Shown here: one piece after another, positions 36,139 through 44,270 of the stretch
How the letters are laid out: each line of letters starts with the position of its first letter
How positions within the stretch are numbered: the stretch's first letter is position 1
Assembly: GCF_030816715.1 (NCBI RefSeq)
Contig: NZ_JAUSYH010000001.1
Coordinates: 7,316,001-7,380,000, forward strand
Origin: Streptomyces achromogenes
Lineage (GTDB): Bacteria; Actinomycetota; Actinomycetes; Streptomycetales; Streptomycetaceae
Direction of reading: 5' to 3'
Length of the DNA stretch: 64,000 nucleotides
Program-made: the position numbers and the translations under genes
The notes under the pieces: model-generated
What the model was told of the DNA's origin: nothing
The model's input: the letters and a program-made list of their open reading frames with translations, nothing else
Databases searched by the model: none

Positions 36139-37191
36139 TCAGATCAGCGTCAGTTGGGTCGGCCCGGACCCGGTGGGCTCCTCGGCCGGCCCGGGTTGCG
36201 GGATCCGGCGGGGCATCCCCGCGCGCGTGGGTCCGATGCCGTACTCCTCGGCCAGCTCGTGGACCTGACGGGTGATCCGCCGCTGGTACCACTTCGGGGC
36301 GTAGGAGCCGTCCGCGTACAGCCGTTCGTAGCGGCGCACCAGGTGGGGGTGGTGCTGCCCGAGCCAGGCCATGAACCACTCGCGGGCGCCGGGACGCAGG
36401 TGCAGCGCGAGGGGGGTGACGGAGGTGGCCCCGGCGGCCGCGATCGCCCGCACGGTGGCGCGCAGCCGGGCCGGTTCGTCGCTGAGGAAGGGGATGACGG
36501 GCGCCATCAGCACGCCGCAGCCGATGCCGTGGTCGGTGAGGGTCCGCACCACGTCCAGACGCCGCGCCGGGGCCGGGGTGCCGGGCTCCACCGTGCGCCA
36601 CAGTTCGGTGTCGGTGAAGCCGACGGAGACCGAGACGCCGACCTCGGTGACCTCGGCGGACTGCCTCAGCAGGTCCAGGTCGCGCAGGATCAGGGTGCCC
36701 TTGGTCAGGATCGAGTAGGGGTTCGCCCGGTCGCGCAGGGCAGCCAGGATGCCCGGCATCAACCGGTAGCGGCCCTCCGCGCGCTGGTAACAGTCGACGT
36801 TCGTGCCCATCGCCACGTGCTCGCCGTGCCAGCGGGGCGAGGCCAGCTGGCGGCGCAGCAGCTCCGGAGCGTTGACCTTGACGACGATCTGGGTGTCGAA
36901 GCCGATCCCGGTGTCGAGGTCGAGATAGCCGTGCGTCTTACGCGCGAAGCAATAAACACATGCGTGTGTGCAACCCCGGTAGGGGTTCACCGTCCACTCG
37001 AACGGCATCCGGGAGGCGCCCGGCACCCGGTTGAGGATCGTGCGGGCCCGGATCTCGTGGAAGGTGATGCCGGCGAACTCGGGCGTGTCGAACGTCCTGG
37101 TCGTGACCGCGTCCGCACCGAACAGCGCGGCGTCGGCCGGCCGGTCGTGACGGGTCCCGCCGGTCTCCGCGGTGAGGTTCTCCCAGCGCAT
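36139..37191 (-). CDS. Rv2578c-family radical SAM protein
   Basis: A 350-residue protein with the radical SAM cluster motif in GCTHACVYCFARKTH (CxxxCxxC, near residues 74-82), after NPYRG, the mark of the spore-photoproduct-lyase-like/Rv2578c group. AMGTNVDCYQRAEG and SILTKGTLILRDLDLL are further conserved segments of that group, and EVGVSVSVGFTD precedes the end of the barrel. The substrate is unknown. In M. tuberculosis Rv2578c is, as I recall, part of the LexA-controlled DNA damage response; here too a LexA-type box overlaps the promoter. The ATG follows GAGGAG at about six bases. A DNA-repair or nucleic-acid modifying role is the natural inference. Confidence 0.9.
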   Translation of the reverse strand: MRWENLTAETGGTRHDRPADAALFGADAVTTRTFDTPEFAGITFHEIRARTILNRVPGASRMPFEWTVNPYRGCTHACVYCFARKTHGYLDLDTGIGFDTQIVVKVNAPELLRRQLASPRWHGEHVAMGTNVDCYQRAEGRYRLMPGILAALRDRANPYSILTKGTLILRDLDLLRQSAEVTEVGVSVSVGFTDTELWRTVEPGTPAPARRLDVVRTLTDHGIGCGVLMAPVIPFLSDEPARLRATVRAIAAAGATSVTPLALHLRPGAREWFMAWLGQHHPHLVRRYERLYADGSYAPKWYQRRITRQVHELAEEYGIGPTRAGMPRRIPQPGPAEEPTGSGPTQLTLI

Positions 37192-37217
37192 GACGCCTCC
37201 TCGGTAGCACTGCCCCC

Positions 37218-37235
37218 ACAATAGAACATGTGTTC
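37218..37235 (-). promoter_or_regulatory. LexA-type SOS box abutting the -10 of the radical SAM gene
   Basis: GAAC-ATGT-GTTC (37224-37235) fits the actinobacterial LexA core GAAC-N4-GTTC. On the minus strand it is followed directly by TATTGT (37223-37218), a good -10, and then a leader of about 25 bases with GAGGAGG before the ATG at 37191. LexA bound here would cover the spacer and block initiation. Confidence 0.7.
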
Positions 37236-37412
37236 CCATGATCGTGCGAAGGGCGTTCGGCGGCCCTTTTCGATCGCCCCGCGATCGCTGCCGGACCCCC
37301 GATTTGGGCGGTCGAGGACCGGGGTGGTTGGCTTGCCCCGCAGTCGAGGAACCCCGAAGAACCCCTGCACAGCCCTGAACAACCCTGAGCAACACGGACC
37401 TGGAGGAACCCC

Positions 37413-37856
37413 ATGGCGCAGGTCGAGGCCACCACCGAGCGGGTCGTCGCGGCAGACCCGGAGAAGGTGTTCGACACGATCGCCGACTACAGCGGCACGC
37501 GCGCGAAGCTGCTGCCCGAGCACTTCAGCGAGTACGAGGTGCGCGAGGGCGGCGACGGCGAGGGCACCCTCGTCCACTGGAAGCTCCAGGCCACCAGCAA
37601 GCGCGTGCGGGACTGCCTCCTGGAGGTCGCCGAACCGACCGACGGCGAACTCGTCGAGAAGGACCGCAACTCCTCGATGGTCACCGTCTGGCGCGTCACC
37701 CCGGCCGGCGAGGGCAGGTCCCGCGTCGTGGTCACCACCACCTGGGACGGCGCCGGCGGCATCGGCGGCTTCTTCGAGCGGACCTTCGCCCCCAAGGGCC
37801 TCGGCCGCATCTACGACGCGATCCTCGCCAACCTCGCCGCCGAGGTCGAGAAGTAG
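37413..37856 (+). CDS. SRPBCC-family (START-like) protein
   Basis: A 147-residue single-domain protein with the Bet v1/START-like helix-grip fold: it opens with a strand EATTERVVAADPEKVFDTIADY, has a central WKLQATSKRVRDCLLEV and a strand VTVWRVTPAG, and ends in the long C-terminal helix (GRIYDAILANLAAEVEK). Such proteins bind hydrophobic ligands in a cavity; no catalytic residue can be named. The ATG follows CTGGAGGAACCCC. The leader holds several AACCC(C/T) words (37350-37395). It is divergent from the radical SAM gene and lies about 220 bases from it. Confidence 0.86.
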   Translation: MAQVEATTERVVAADPEKVFDTIADYSGTRAKLLPEHFSEYEVREGGDGEGTLVHWKLQATSKRVRDCLLEVAEPTDGELVEKDRNSSMVTVWRVTPAGEGRSRVVVTTTWDGAGGIGGFFERTFAPKGLGRIYDAILANLAAEVEK

Positions 37857-37932
37857 CCCGACCCGCCGCGCTCCCCGCGCGTTGACGACGGTCACCGGTC
37901 GGAGTGCTTCTTCCCTGAGCAGGACGCCGGTC

Positions 37933-37959
37933 GCCGCCGGCCCCCAGACGGCCGGCGGC
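37933..37959 (+). terminator. Hairpin after the SRPBCC gene
   Basis: GCCGCCGG/CCGGCGGC eight-bp stem with an 11-base loop, 76 bases past the stop. No T-tract. Confidence 0.45.
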
Positions 37960-38152
37960 GGCCGCGCGGAACGCGATCCGCGGTGCGGCCACGAGGACCG
38001 AACCCGCTCCGAGCGGCCACGCGACCTGCGGCGTACCCCGGCGCGCCCGGGGGAAACCAATTCCGTGATTGCCGCACATGCCCACGGGCGTGGCCTTACG
38101 GTGGTGGCGCGGGACAGATCTTGCACAGCTCTGGGGAGAGAGGGCCTGGGCC

Positions 38153-40675
38153 ATGGACCGTGGCACCGAGAGGGACGCGCCTTTCAGCCGCGGAGCCGGC
38201 GGTGAGGCGGCGGACCGCGCGGGGGGCGGGCCCGCACGGCCGGAGGGCGACCCGCCCGTGGACGCCGGGCGCGTCCCGCTGGCCGTGGTCGTGGTGGACC
38301 GCGAAGGTCTCGTCTCCCACTGGAGCACCGGCGCAAGCCGACTCTTCGGCGTCGGCAAGGACGAGGCGATCGGCCGCCCGGCGATCGATCTGCTGCCCGT
38401 CGCCGGCGCGCTCCCCGAGCCCGACGACGACCTCCCCTACGGCGACTTCCCGGGCGGCGCCCACAGCGAGTACGGCGCCTACGACGGCCTCGGGCCGGGG
38501 CTGGACTCCTCCCTGGACCGCGGGCTCGGCTACCCGGCGGCCGGCCGGGCCCGGCTGACCGTGCCGGAGCGGGACCGCGTCGACGTGCTCTGGTGGGCCT
38601 ACCCGCTGGCCGGGCCGGGCACCGAGCGGCTGCTGGTGCTGGCCGCCGACGCGGCGGTCCTGCGCCGGGCGGAACCGGCGGACGCCCTGGCCGTGGAACG
38701 CGTCGCGCCCGGCTTCGCCGTGCACACCGACTTCCCCGGCGCGGCGGATCTCGCCCGCCGACTGCCCGAGATCATGCCCAGCATGAGCGTCGGCGAGAGT
38801 GCCCGCATCGTCGGTCAGATCCTCGAACTCGGCTACCCGGTGCTGGAGTTCAGCCAGAACCAACGGGTGCCCGTGACCCCCGACTGGGGCGTTGCCCGGC
38901 GCGTCGAGCGAAGAGAGCGGCGCGAGCACGCCGCCCGCGCCGCCGCCGAAGGGCTGCCGATACCCGACCACGTAGCCGACGAGGGCGACGACCTCGAGTA
39001 CGTTGCCGTCCGTGAGCGCCTGGAGTTCCTCAACGAGGTCAGCGGGCGGATCGGCACCTCCCTCGACCTCTCCCGCACCATCGTCGAGATCAGCAGAGCC
39101 GTCGTGCCGCGCTTCACCGACGTGGCCGGCACCTACCTGCGCGAACAGGTCGTCGCCGGCGAGGGCTTCCCCGACGGCGTGCCGGACACCACCACGATGT
39201 GGCACCGGGTCGCCCTCGAGCACACCGACGAACCCGGCCGCTGGGACGACGTCGTGCCCGTCGGCGAGGCCATGCCGTTCCCCGCGCACACCCCGTTCTT
39301 CCAGTGCATGACCACCGGCGAGCCGGTCCTCGTGCCGCGCATCAGCGAGCAGCTGGGCCATGCCATCGCCTCGCAGTTCGACAAGCGCGACATCCGGCCC
39401 CTCATCACCGGCCGCTCCATGCTGGTCGTCCCGCTGAAGGCCCGTAACGTCGTCCTCGGTTTCATGATCCTGCTGCGTCACCCCGAGCGCGTCGAGTTCA
39501 ACGACATGGACCGGGTCACCGGAGCCGAACTCGCCGCTCGCGCCGGCCTCGTGCTCGACAACGCCCGCATGTACACCTACCAGGAGTCCGTCGCCGAGAC
39601 CCTCCAGGACAGCATGCTGCCGCACATCCCGCGCCGGATGGCGGGCTGCGACATCGCCACCCGCTATCTGCCGGGCACCCTGCTGGGACGGGTCGGCGGC
39701 GACTGGTTCGACTCGGTGAAGCTGCACGGCGCCCGTACCGCCCTCGTCGTCGGCGACGTCATGGGTCACGGCCTCAACTCGGCGGCCATGATGGGCCAGT
39801 TGCGCACCGCCGTGCAGACCATGGCCGCCCTGGACCTGCCGCCCGCACAACTGCTGCGCAACCTCGACGACCTGGCCCAGCGGCTGGGCGACGGCTATCT
39901 CGCGACCTGTCTGTACGCGGTGTACGACCCGATCGTCGGCGAACTCCACCTCGCCAACGCGGGCCACATCCCGCCCGTGCTGGTGCGCGCCGCCGACGGC
40001 CGCAGCGAACTCCTCGAACTGCCCACCGGCGCGCCCATCGGCGTCGGCGGCGTGCCCTTCGAGGCGGTGCGGGTGCCCGTGGCGCCCGGCGACCGGCTGG
40101 TGATGTGCACCGACGGGCTCGTGGAGATGCGGGGCGAGGACATCGGCGTCGGTCTGGCGACCCTGTGCGAGTCCGCGGCCCATCCGGCCGCTTCGATGGA
40201 CGACGCCTGCGACACCATCATCCGCGCCCTCAACACCCGGGGCGGCCGCAAGGACGACGTCGCCCTGCTGATGGCCCGGCTGAGCGGCATCGCCCCGCGG
40301 GACGTCGCCGAATGGCGGTTCCCCCTGGATCCGGCGGAGGTCGGCCGGGCACGGGCGGCGGTCCGTGAGCAGCTGCACGACTGGGGGCTCGGCGAGCAGG
40401 CAGGCCCCGCCGCGCTCATGGTGAGCGAGCTCGTCACCAACGCCGTACGGCACTCCCGGCGCAGCCCCGTCGCCGTGCGCCTGGTCCGCGGCGACACCCT
40501 GCTGTGCGAGGTCGACGACGACGACCACGAGCTGCCCACCCTGCTGAGCGCCGGTCCCGGCGACGAGCTCGGGCGGGGACTGCGCGTGGTGAGCACGCTG
40601 GCCCGCGAGTGGGGCGCCAGCCGTACCCGCACGGGGAAGTCCGTGTGGTTCGAACTGACGCTGCCGCGCCGCTGA
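38153..40675 (+). CDS. PAS-GAF-PP2C (SpoIIE-type) phosphatase with C-terminal HATPase domain
   Basis: An 840-residue cytoplasmic signalling protein. Residues about 38-150 are a PAS-like sensor (PLAVVVVDREGLVSHWSTGA). A second conserved region at about 190-260 precedes a GAF domain (about 290-480). The PP2C/SpoIIE phosphatase follows at about 500-700, with metal-binding GGDWFD and GDVMGHGLNSAAMMG, and MCTDGLVE. The last part, from about 722, is an RsbW-like HATPase with N box ELVTNAVRHSRRSP and G box GRGLRVVS. This arrangement is common in Streptomyces, where it would act on an anti-sigma-factor antagonist and could also bind a partner as an anti-sigma kinase. Redox, light or small-molecule input cannot be read. 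ATG after GGGGAGAGAGGG. Confidence 0.92.
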   Translation: MDRGTERDAPFSRGAGGEAADRAGGGPARPEGDPPVDAGRVPLAVVVVDREGLVSHWSTGASRLFGVGKDEAIGRPAIDLLPVAGALPEPDDDLPYGDFPGGAHSEYGAYDGLGPGLDSSLDRGLGYPAAGRARLTVPERDRVDVLWWAYPLAGPGTERLLVLAADAAVLRRAEPADALAVERVAPGFAVHTDFPGAADLARRLPEIMPSMSVGESARIVGQILELGYPVLEFSQNQRVPVTPDWGVARRVERRERREHAARAAAEGLPIPDHVADEGDDLEYVAVRERLEFLNEVSGRIGTSLDLSRTIVEISRAVVPRFTDVAGTYLREQVVAGEGFPDGVPDTTTMWHRVALEHTDEPGRWDDVVPVGEAMPFPAHTPFFQCMTTGEPVLVPRISEQLGHAIASQFDKRDIRPLITGRSMLVVPLKARNVVLGFMILLRHPERVEFNDMDRVTGAELAARAGLVLDNARMYTYQESVAETLQDSMLPHIPRRMAGCDIATRYLPGTLLGRVGGDWFDSVKLHGARTALVVGDVMGHGLNSAAMMGQLRTAVQTMAALDLPPAQLLRNLDDLAQRLGDGYLATCLYAVYDPIVGELHLANAGHIPPVLVRAADGRSELLELPTGAPIGVGGVPFEAVRVPVAPGDRLVMCTDGLVEMRGEDIGVGLATLCESAAHPAASMDDACDTIIRALNTRGGRKDDVALLMARLSGIAPRDVAEWRFPLDPAEVGRARAAVREQLHDWGLGEQAGPAALMVSELVTNAVRHSRRSPVAVRLVRGDTLLCEVDDDDHELPTLLSAGPGDELGRGLRVVSTLAREWGASRTRTGKSVWFELTLPRR

Positions 40676-40756
40676 ACACGCCACGACTTCGCGCCGGGGA
40701 CGGAGAGCGGAGGCAGGGGCGAGAGTGCGCCACACCCCGCGGATCGCGAACGCGGC

Positions 40757-40800
40757 GTAAAGGGACGCGGGGTAAAGGGACGCGGCGTAAGGGAACGCGC
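40757..40800 (+). repeat. Three-copy 15-bp tandem repeat
   Basis: Units GTAAAGGGACGCGGG (40757-40771), GTAAAGGGACGCGGC (40772-40786) and GTAAGGGAACGCGC (40787-40800) lie in the gap before the methyltransferase gene. The period is 15 bases, so successive copies are about one and a half helix turns apart. Function unknown. Confidence 0.75.
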
Positions 40801-40888
40801 ACCGTGCTTGTCGCGGCGACCGGGGGACGATAGACCGTACTCGCCCGTCGCTCACGACGGATCGGCTGTGAACCCAGGGGAGTTGGGC

Positions 40889-41614
40889 ATGAGCGTGGCG
40901 AGTCGGTACCGGCAGGCGTGGGAGGGCTTCTGGCGGGAGGCCCCGGAGGGGCCGGGCGGGGTGTTCTGGGACGCGGACCCGAAGGTCACCGCCGCGCCCC
41001 ACCTCGCCCTCTTCGAGCCCCATCTCATCGATGCGGAACTGGCGTTGGTGGACCTCGGCTGCGGCAACGGCACCCAGACCAGGTACCTCGCGGACCGCTT
41101 CCCGCGGGTGATCGGCGCGGACCTGTCCGCGGCCGCCCTCGACCACGCCCGGCGCGCCGACCCCGCCGGACAGGCCGTGTACCGGGAGCTGGACGCGGTC
41201 GAGAAGGGCGCGGCCGAGGCGCTGCACGCCGAACTCGGGGACGCCAACGTCTATGTGCGGGGCGTCCTGCACCAGTGCGAGCCCGCCGACCGGCAGCCGC
41301 TGGTGGACGGCATCGCCGCGCTGGCGGGGGAGCGCGGCCGGGTCTTCCTCGTCGAACCGTCGGAGGCCGCGCGTCCCGTCCTCGGCGCGCTGGCGCAGAG
41401 CCCGTCCGGGCCGCCGCCGAAGCTCGCGCCCGTCTTCCGGCACGGCATCGCCCCCGGCGAGGTCGCCGACGACGCGGTGCCCCGATATCTGCGGGACGCC
41501 GGACTCACGGTGCTGGCCTCGGGTGAACTGCCCCTCGTCACCACCGAGTTCACCGCCGACGGCACCAGGATCGAACTGCCGTCCAGGTGGCTGGTGGCCG
41601 CCCGGAGCATGTGA
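40889..41614 (+). CDS. Class I SAM-dependent methyltransferase
   Basis: A 241-residue methyltransferase with the Rossmann-like core: motif I ALVDLGCGNGTQTRYLA, motif II acidic residue in VIGADLSAAAL, then NVYVRGVLHQC and a hydrophobic ADRQPLVDGIAALAGERGRVFLVEP. The ending ADGTRIELPSRWLVAARS is intact. Substrate unknown; the size and sequence suggest a small molecule. Start is at the ATG 40889 after AGGGGAG; a longer frame upstream enters the repeat array and lacks support. Confidence 0.85.
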   Translation: MSVASRYRQAWEGFWREAPEGPGGVFWDADPKVTAAPHLALFEPHLIDAELALVDLGCGNGTQTRYLADRFPRVIGADLSAAALDHARRADPAGQAVYRELDAVEKGAAEALHAELGDANVYVRGVLHQCEPADRQPLVDGIAALAGERGRVFLVEPSEAARPVLGALAQSPSGPPPKLAPVFRHGIAPGEVADDAVPRYLRDAGLTVLASGELPLVTTEFTADGTRIELPSRWLVAARSM

Positions 41615-41715
41615 CCGCCTTCACAAGGCAATGGCCTCTCGTGCTGTCACATCTCCGCCGCGGGCGGTGTCAGGGGGGTGAGGAAAACACGGAACCCCCA
41701 AGAGGAGCTGTTGAA

Positions 41716-42057
41716 ATGTCCACTGCCTATGTCGTCGTCACCGTCGTCGCCGCAGCCATGGCGGGCTTCTCGGCCGCCTCGGTCTTCCTGGGCGCCGAGT
41801 GGGTGCTCAAGCCGCTGGCCGACTACGGAGTGCCGCGCACCTGGGGGCCGTGGCTCGGCGCCGCCAAGGCCGCCGGCGCGGTCGGTCTGCTGACCGGGCT
41901 GTTCGTGCCCGTGGTCGGCGCGGCCGCCGCGGTCGGCCTCGTCCTGTACTTCCTCGGGGCGGCGGTCACCGTGCTGCGGGCCCGCTGGTTCTCGCACGTG
42001 CCGTTCCCACTGCTGTACGCGGCGCCGGCGGCGGCCTCGCTGATCCTGGCGTTCTGA
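41716..42057 (+). CDS. DoxX-family membrane protein
   Basis: A 113-residue protein with four transmembrane helices (TAYVVVTVVAAAMAGFSAAS, GAVGLLTGLFVPVVGAAAAV, VGLVLYFLGAAVTVLRAR, FPLLYAAPAAASLILAF) and the DoxX-type GVPRTWGPWLGAAKAAGAVGLL segment. DoxX proteins are small membrane partners of redox enzymes in some organisms; the role here is unknown. The ATG follows AAGAGGAG at nine bases. SigJ-like ECF genes are often found with DoxX-like genes; the one here is the next gene, on the opposite strand. Confidence 0.86.
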   Translation: MSTAYVVVTVVAAAMAGFSAASVFLGAEWVLKPLADYGVPRTWGPWLGAAKAAGAVGLLTGLFVPVVGAAAAVGLVLYFLGAAVTVLRARWFSHVPFPLLYAAPAAASLILAF

Positions 42058-42061
42058 CCGT

Positions 42062-42101
42062 CGAGAGGGGCGGCCGCGGAAACACGCGGCCGCCCCTCTC
42101 G
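42062..42101. terminator. Strong bidirectional terminator
   Basis: Perfect 17-bp stem (CGAGAGGGGCGGCCGCG and complement) with loop GAAACA between the convergent doxX and ECF sigma genes, four bases past the doxX stop. Confidence 0.9.
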
Positions 42102-42136
42102 CGTGTGCGCCGACGGCCCCTCTCGCGTGTGCGCCG
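42092..42136. repeat. Direct repeat of a terminator arm, period 24
   Basis: GCCCCTCTCGCGTGTGCGCC followed by one more identical G occurs at 42092 and again at 42116. The first copy includes the right arm of the terminator hairpin, so the duplicate offers a second pairing partner for the left arm. Confidence 0.75.
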
Positions 42137-42186
42137 GCCGCCCTGGTGGCCCGTGCGCCGGTCGTCTCGCGCCGATCGGCGGCGCG

Positions 42187-43110
42187 TCAGTCGTCGAGGC
42201 CGGTGACGTCGGCCGCCGGGGCGTCGAGCACCGCCACCTCGATCCCGGCCAGCCGTTCCCGGTCCGCGACGACGTCGACCGCGGTGATCCGGCCCTCGTC
42301 GAAGGTGAAGACGAGCACCAGCCGCAGCCTGCCGTGCGGCGCCATCACGAGGCCCACCGTGCCGTCCAGCAGGGCGGGACCGGTGAAGCGGGCCCGGCCG
42401 GTCGCCGCCATCGCGCCCTCGGCCACCGGGCGGGCGCCGCTCACGGAGACCGGCCCGGGCGTCGGGATCACGAAGCGGTCGGCGGTGAGGACCACGTCCG
42501 GGTGCAGCAGTGCCAGGAGGGCCTCGAAGTCGCCGCCGCGGGTGGCGGCGAGGAAGGCGTCGACGACCTCGCGCTGCCTCGCCCGGTCGACGGCGGGAGC
42601 GCCGCCGCCCCGGACACGGCGGCGGGCCCGGCCGGTCAGCTGGCGGGTGGCGGCCGGGGTGCGCTCGATCAGCGGGGCGATGTCGTCGAACGGCACGGAG
42701 AACAGGTCGTGCAGGACGAACGCCAGGCGCTCGGGCGGGGCCAGCGTCTCCAGGACGACGAGGAGCGCCACCCCGACCGAGTCGGCGAGCAGCGCCGCCT
42801 CCTCGGGGTCACCGGACTCCGCCGGGACTGCGGCGAACCCGGCGGCGTCGGCGGTCTCGGCGTCGAGCGGCGTCTCGGGCCGTCTGCCGCGGGAGCGCAG
42901 CATGTTCAGGCACACCCGGCCCGCCACCGTGGTCAGCCACCCGCTGAGGTTCGCCACGTCGCCGACGTCCGCCCGGCTCGCCCGCAGCCACGTCTCCTGC
43001 ACGGCGTCGTCGGCCTCGCTGAGCGAGCCGAGCATCCGGTGGGCGACGGCGCGCAGCCGAGGCCGGTCGGCCTCGAAACGCTCCGCCGCCAGCGTGGTGT
43101 GTGCGGTCAT
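42187..43110 (-). CDS. ECF sigma factor with C-terminal SnoaL-like domain (SigJ-like)
   Basis: A 307-residue sigma-70 factor of the extracytoplasmic type. Region 2 is seen in RAVAHRMLGSLSEADDAVQETWLR and GWLTTVAGRVCLNMLRSR; region 4 in LVVLETLAPPERLAFVLHDLFSVPFDDIAPLIERTPAATRQLTGRAR (residues about 120-170, quoted in parts: LHDLFSVPFDDIAPLIERTP). Residues 185-300 are a SnoaL-like domain (REVVDAFLAATRGGDFEALL), which in the SigJ/ECF41-type groups replaces a separate anti-sigma factor. No anti-sigma gene is adjacent, which fits. The ATG follows GAGGGGG. Two 22-bp repeats lie just upstream and may belong to its control region. Confidence 0.9.
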   Translation of the reverse strand: MTAHTTLAAERFEADRPRLRAVAHRMLGSLSEADDAVQETWLRASRADVGDVANLSGWLTTVAGRVCLNMLRSRGRRPETPLDAETADAAGFAAVPAESGDPEEAALLADSVGVALLVVLETLAPPERLAFVLHDLFSVPFDDIAPLIERTPAATRQLTGRARRRVRGGGAPAVDRARQREVVDAFLAATRGGDFEALLALLHPDVVLTADRFVIPTPGPVSVSGARPVAEGAMAATGRARFTGPALLDGTVGLVMAPHGRLRLVLVFTFDEGRITAVDVVADRERLAGIEVAVLDAPAADVTGLDD

Positions 43111-43127
43111 GACCGGATCCCCCTCGT

Positions 43128-43171
43128 GGTCACCGCGGCGCGGACATACGGTCACCGCGGTGCGGATGTGT
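43128..43171. repeat. Two tandem 22-bp repeats upstream of the ECF sigma gene
   Basis: Copies at 43128-43149 and 43150-43171 share GGTCACCGCGG, one C/T change, GCGGA and a diverged tail. Each contains CACCGCGG(T/C)G, nearly palindromic. They begin 18 bases from the ATG, so they occupy the promoter or leader of the sigma gene. Confidence 0.75.
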
Positions 43172-43436
43172 ACGCGGAGATCACAGCACGCCCGTGTGGC
43201 GTGGTGCCAACGGCCGTGCACGGGCGGGGGCCTCGTCACGCGGACACCCTCCCGTGCCTCGCGGCCGCCCGGCACCGCACCCCGCTCACCGCACCCCGCT
43301 CAGCGGCGCCGGGCGCCCGCTCACCGGCCCGCGCACCCCGCTCACCGGCACCGACGGGCGTTGCGGCCTTTCTCCGCCGTGATCGGCCGGGGAGGTCCTA
43401 GGCTCGGACTTCCTGGACCGGACGGGGGACGCGTAC
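43172..43436. other. Gap with GCACCCCGCTCACC repeats and the promoter of the M55 gene
   Basis: ACCCCGCTCACCG-like words recur at about 43277, 43291 (with AGCGG ending) and 43337 on the plus strand, alternating with CGCTCACCGG. No reading frame with proper codon bias is seen. TAGGCT at 43399-43404 is a likely -10 for the M55 gene, whose GTG at 43437 follows CGGGGGAC. Confidence 0.5.
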
Positions 43437-44270
43437 GTGAAGATCCTGATCAGTGCCGACATGGAGGGCGCCACCGGCGTCACCTGGCCCGCCGACGTGC
43501 TGCCGGGGACCGCGCAGTGGGAGCGGTGCCGGACCCTGTTCACGTCCGACGTCAACGCCGCGGTGCGGGGGTTCTTCGCCGGCGGAGCCGACGAGGTCCT
43601 GATCAACGAGGCCCACTGGACCATGCGCAACCTGCTCCTCGAACAGCTCGACGAGCGGGCGGAGATGCTCACCGGGCGGCACAAGTCGCTGTCCATGATG
43701 GAGGGCGTCCAGCACGGCGACGTCGACGGCATCGCGTTCGTGGGCTACCACGCGGGCGCCGGGATGGAGGGCGTCCTCGCCCACACCTACCTCGCCAACT
43801 CCATCACCGGCGTCTGGCTCGACGACGTGCGGGCCAGCGAGGGACTGCTCAACGCGCACGTGGCCGCCGAGTACGGCGTGCCGGTCGTCCTCGTCACCGG
43901 CGACGACGTCGCCTGCGAGGACGCGCTCGGCTACGCGCCCGGGGCGCTGAAGGTCGCGGTCAAGGACCATGTCTCACGCTACGCGGCCGTGTGCCGCACC
44001 CCGGCCCGCACCGCGGCCGACATCCGGGCGGCGGCGGAGGAGGCGGCGGGTCTGGCGATCCGTCAGGAGCCGCTTGCCGCAGGGCCGTTCACCGTCGCCG
44101 TCGAGTTCGACGCCGAGCACCTCGCGATGGCGGCCACCGTCGTGCCCGGCGTCGCCCGCACCGGCGAGCGGAAGGTCGCGTACACCAGCGGCACCATGTA
44201 CGAGGGCATCCGAACCTTCAAGGCGGTCACCACGATCGTCTCGGCCGCGATCGAGGAGCAGTATGGCTGA
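43437..44270 (+). CDS. M55-family D-aminopeptidase (DppA-like)
   Basis: A 277-residue zinc peptidase related to B. subtilis DppA, which splits D-Ala-D-Ala and other D-amino-acid peptides. Asp8 and Glu10 (SADMEG), His60 (INEAHWTMRN), His105 (FVGYHAGAG) and Glu135 (DVRASEG) match the metal ligands of DppA, the first three at identical numbers. Length is normal. It overlaps the next peptidase gene by eight bases, so the two are co-translated. Likely role: use of D-peptides from wall turnover; beta-peptidyl aminopeptidase activity is known in other M55 members. Confidence 0.92.
   Translation: MKILISADMEGATGVTWPADVLPGTAQWERCRTLFTSDVNAAVRGFFAGGADEVLINEAHWTMRNLLLEQLDERAEMLTGRHKSLSMMEGVQHGDVDGIAFVGYHAGAGMEGVLAHTYLANSITGVWLDDVRASEGLLNAHVAAEYGVPVVLVTGDDVACEDALGYAPGALKVAVKDHVSRYAAVCRTPARTAADIRAAAEEAAGLAIRQEPLAAGPFTVAVEFDAEHLAMAATVVPGVARTGERKVAYTSGTMYEGIRTFKAVTTIVSAAIEEQYG

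Noticed and set aside
37860..38152. A gene in the gap before the PP2C phosphatase
   Set aside because: Frames here are Arg/Pro-rich and without a ribosome site; only a hairpin is supported.
41600..41700. Short leader peptide before doxX
   Set aside because: The open frame upstream has no ribosome site or codon bias.
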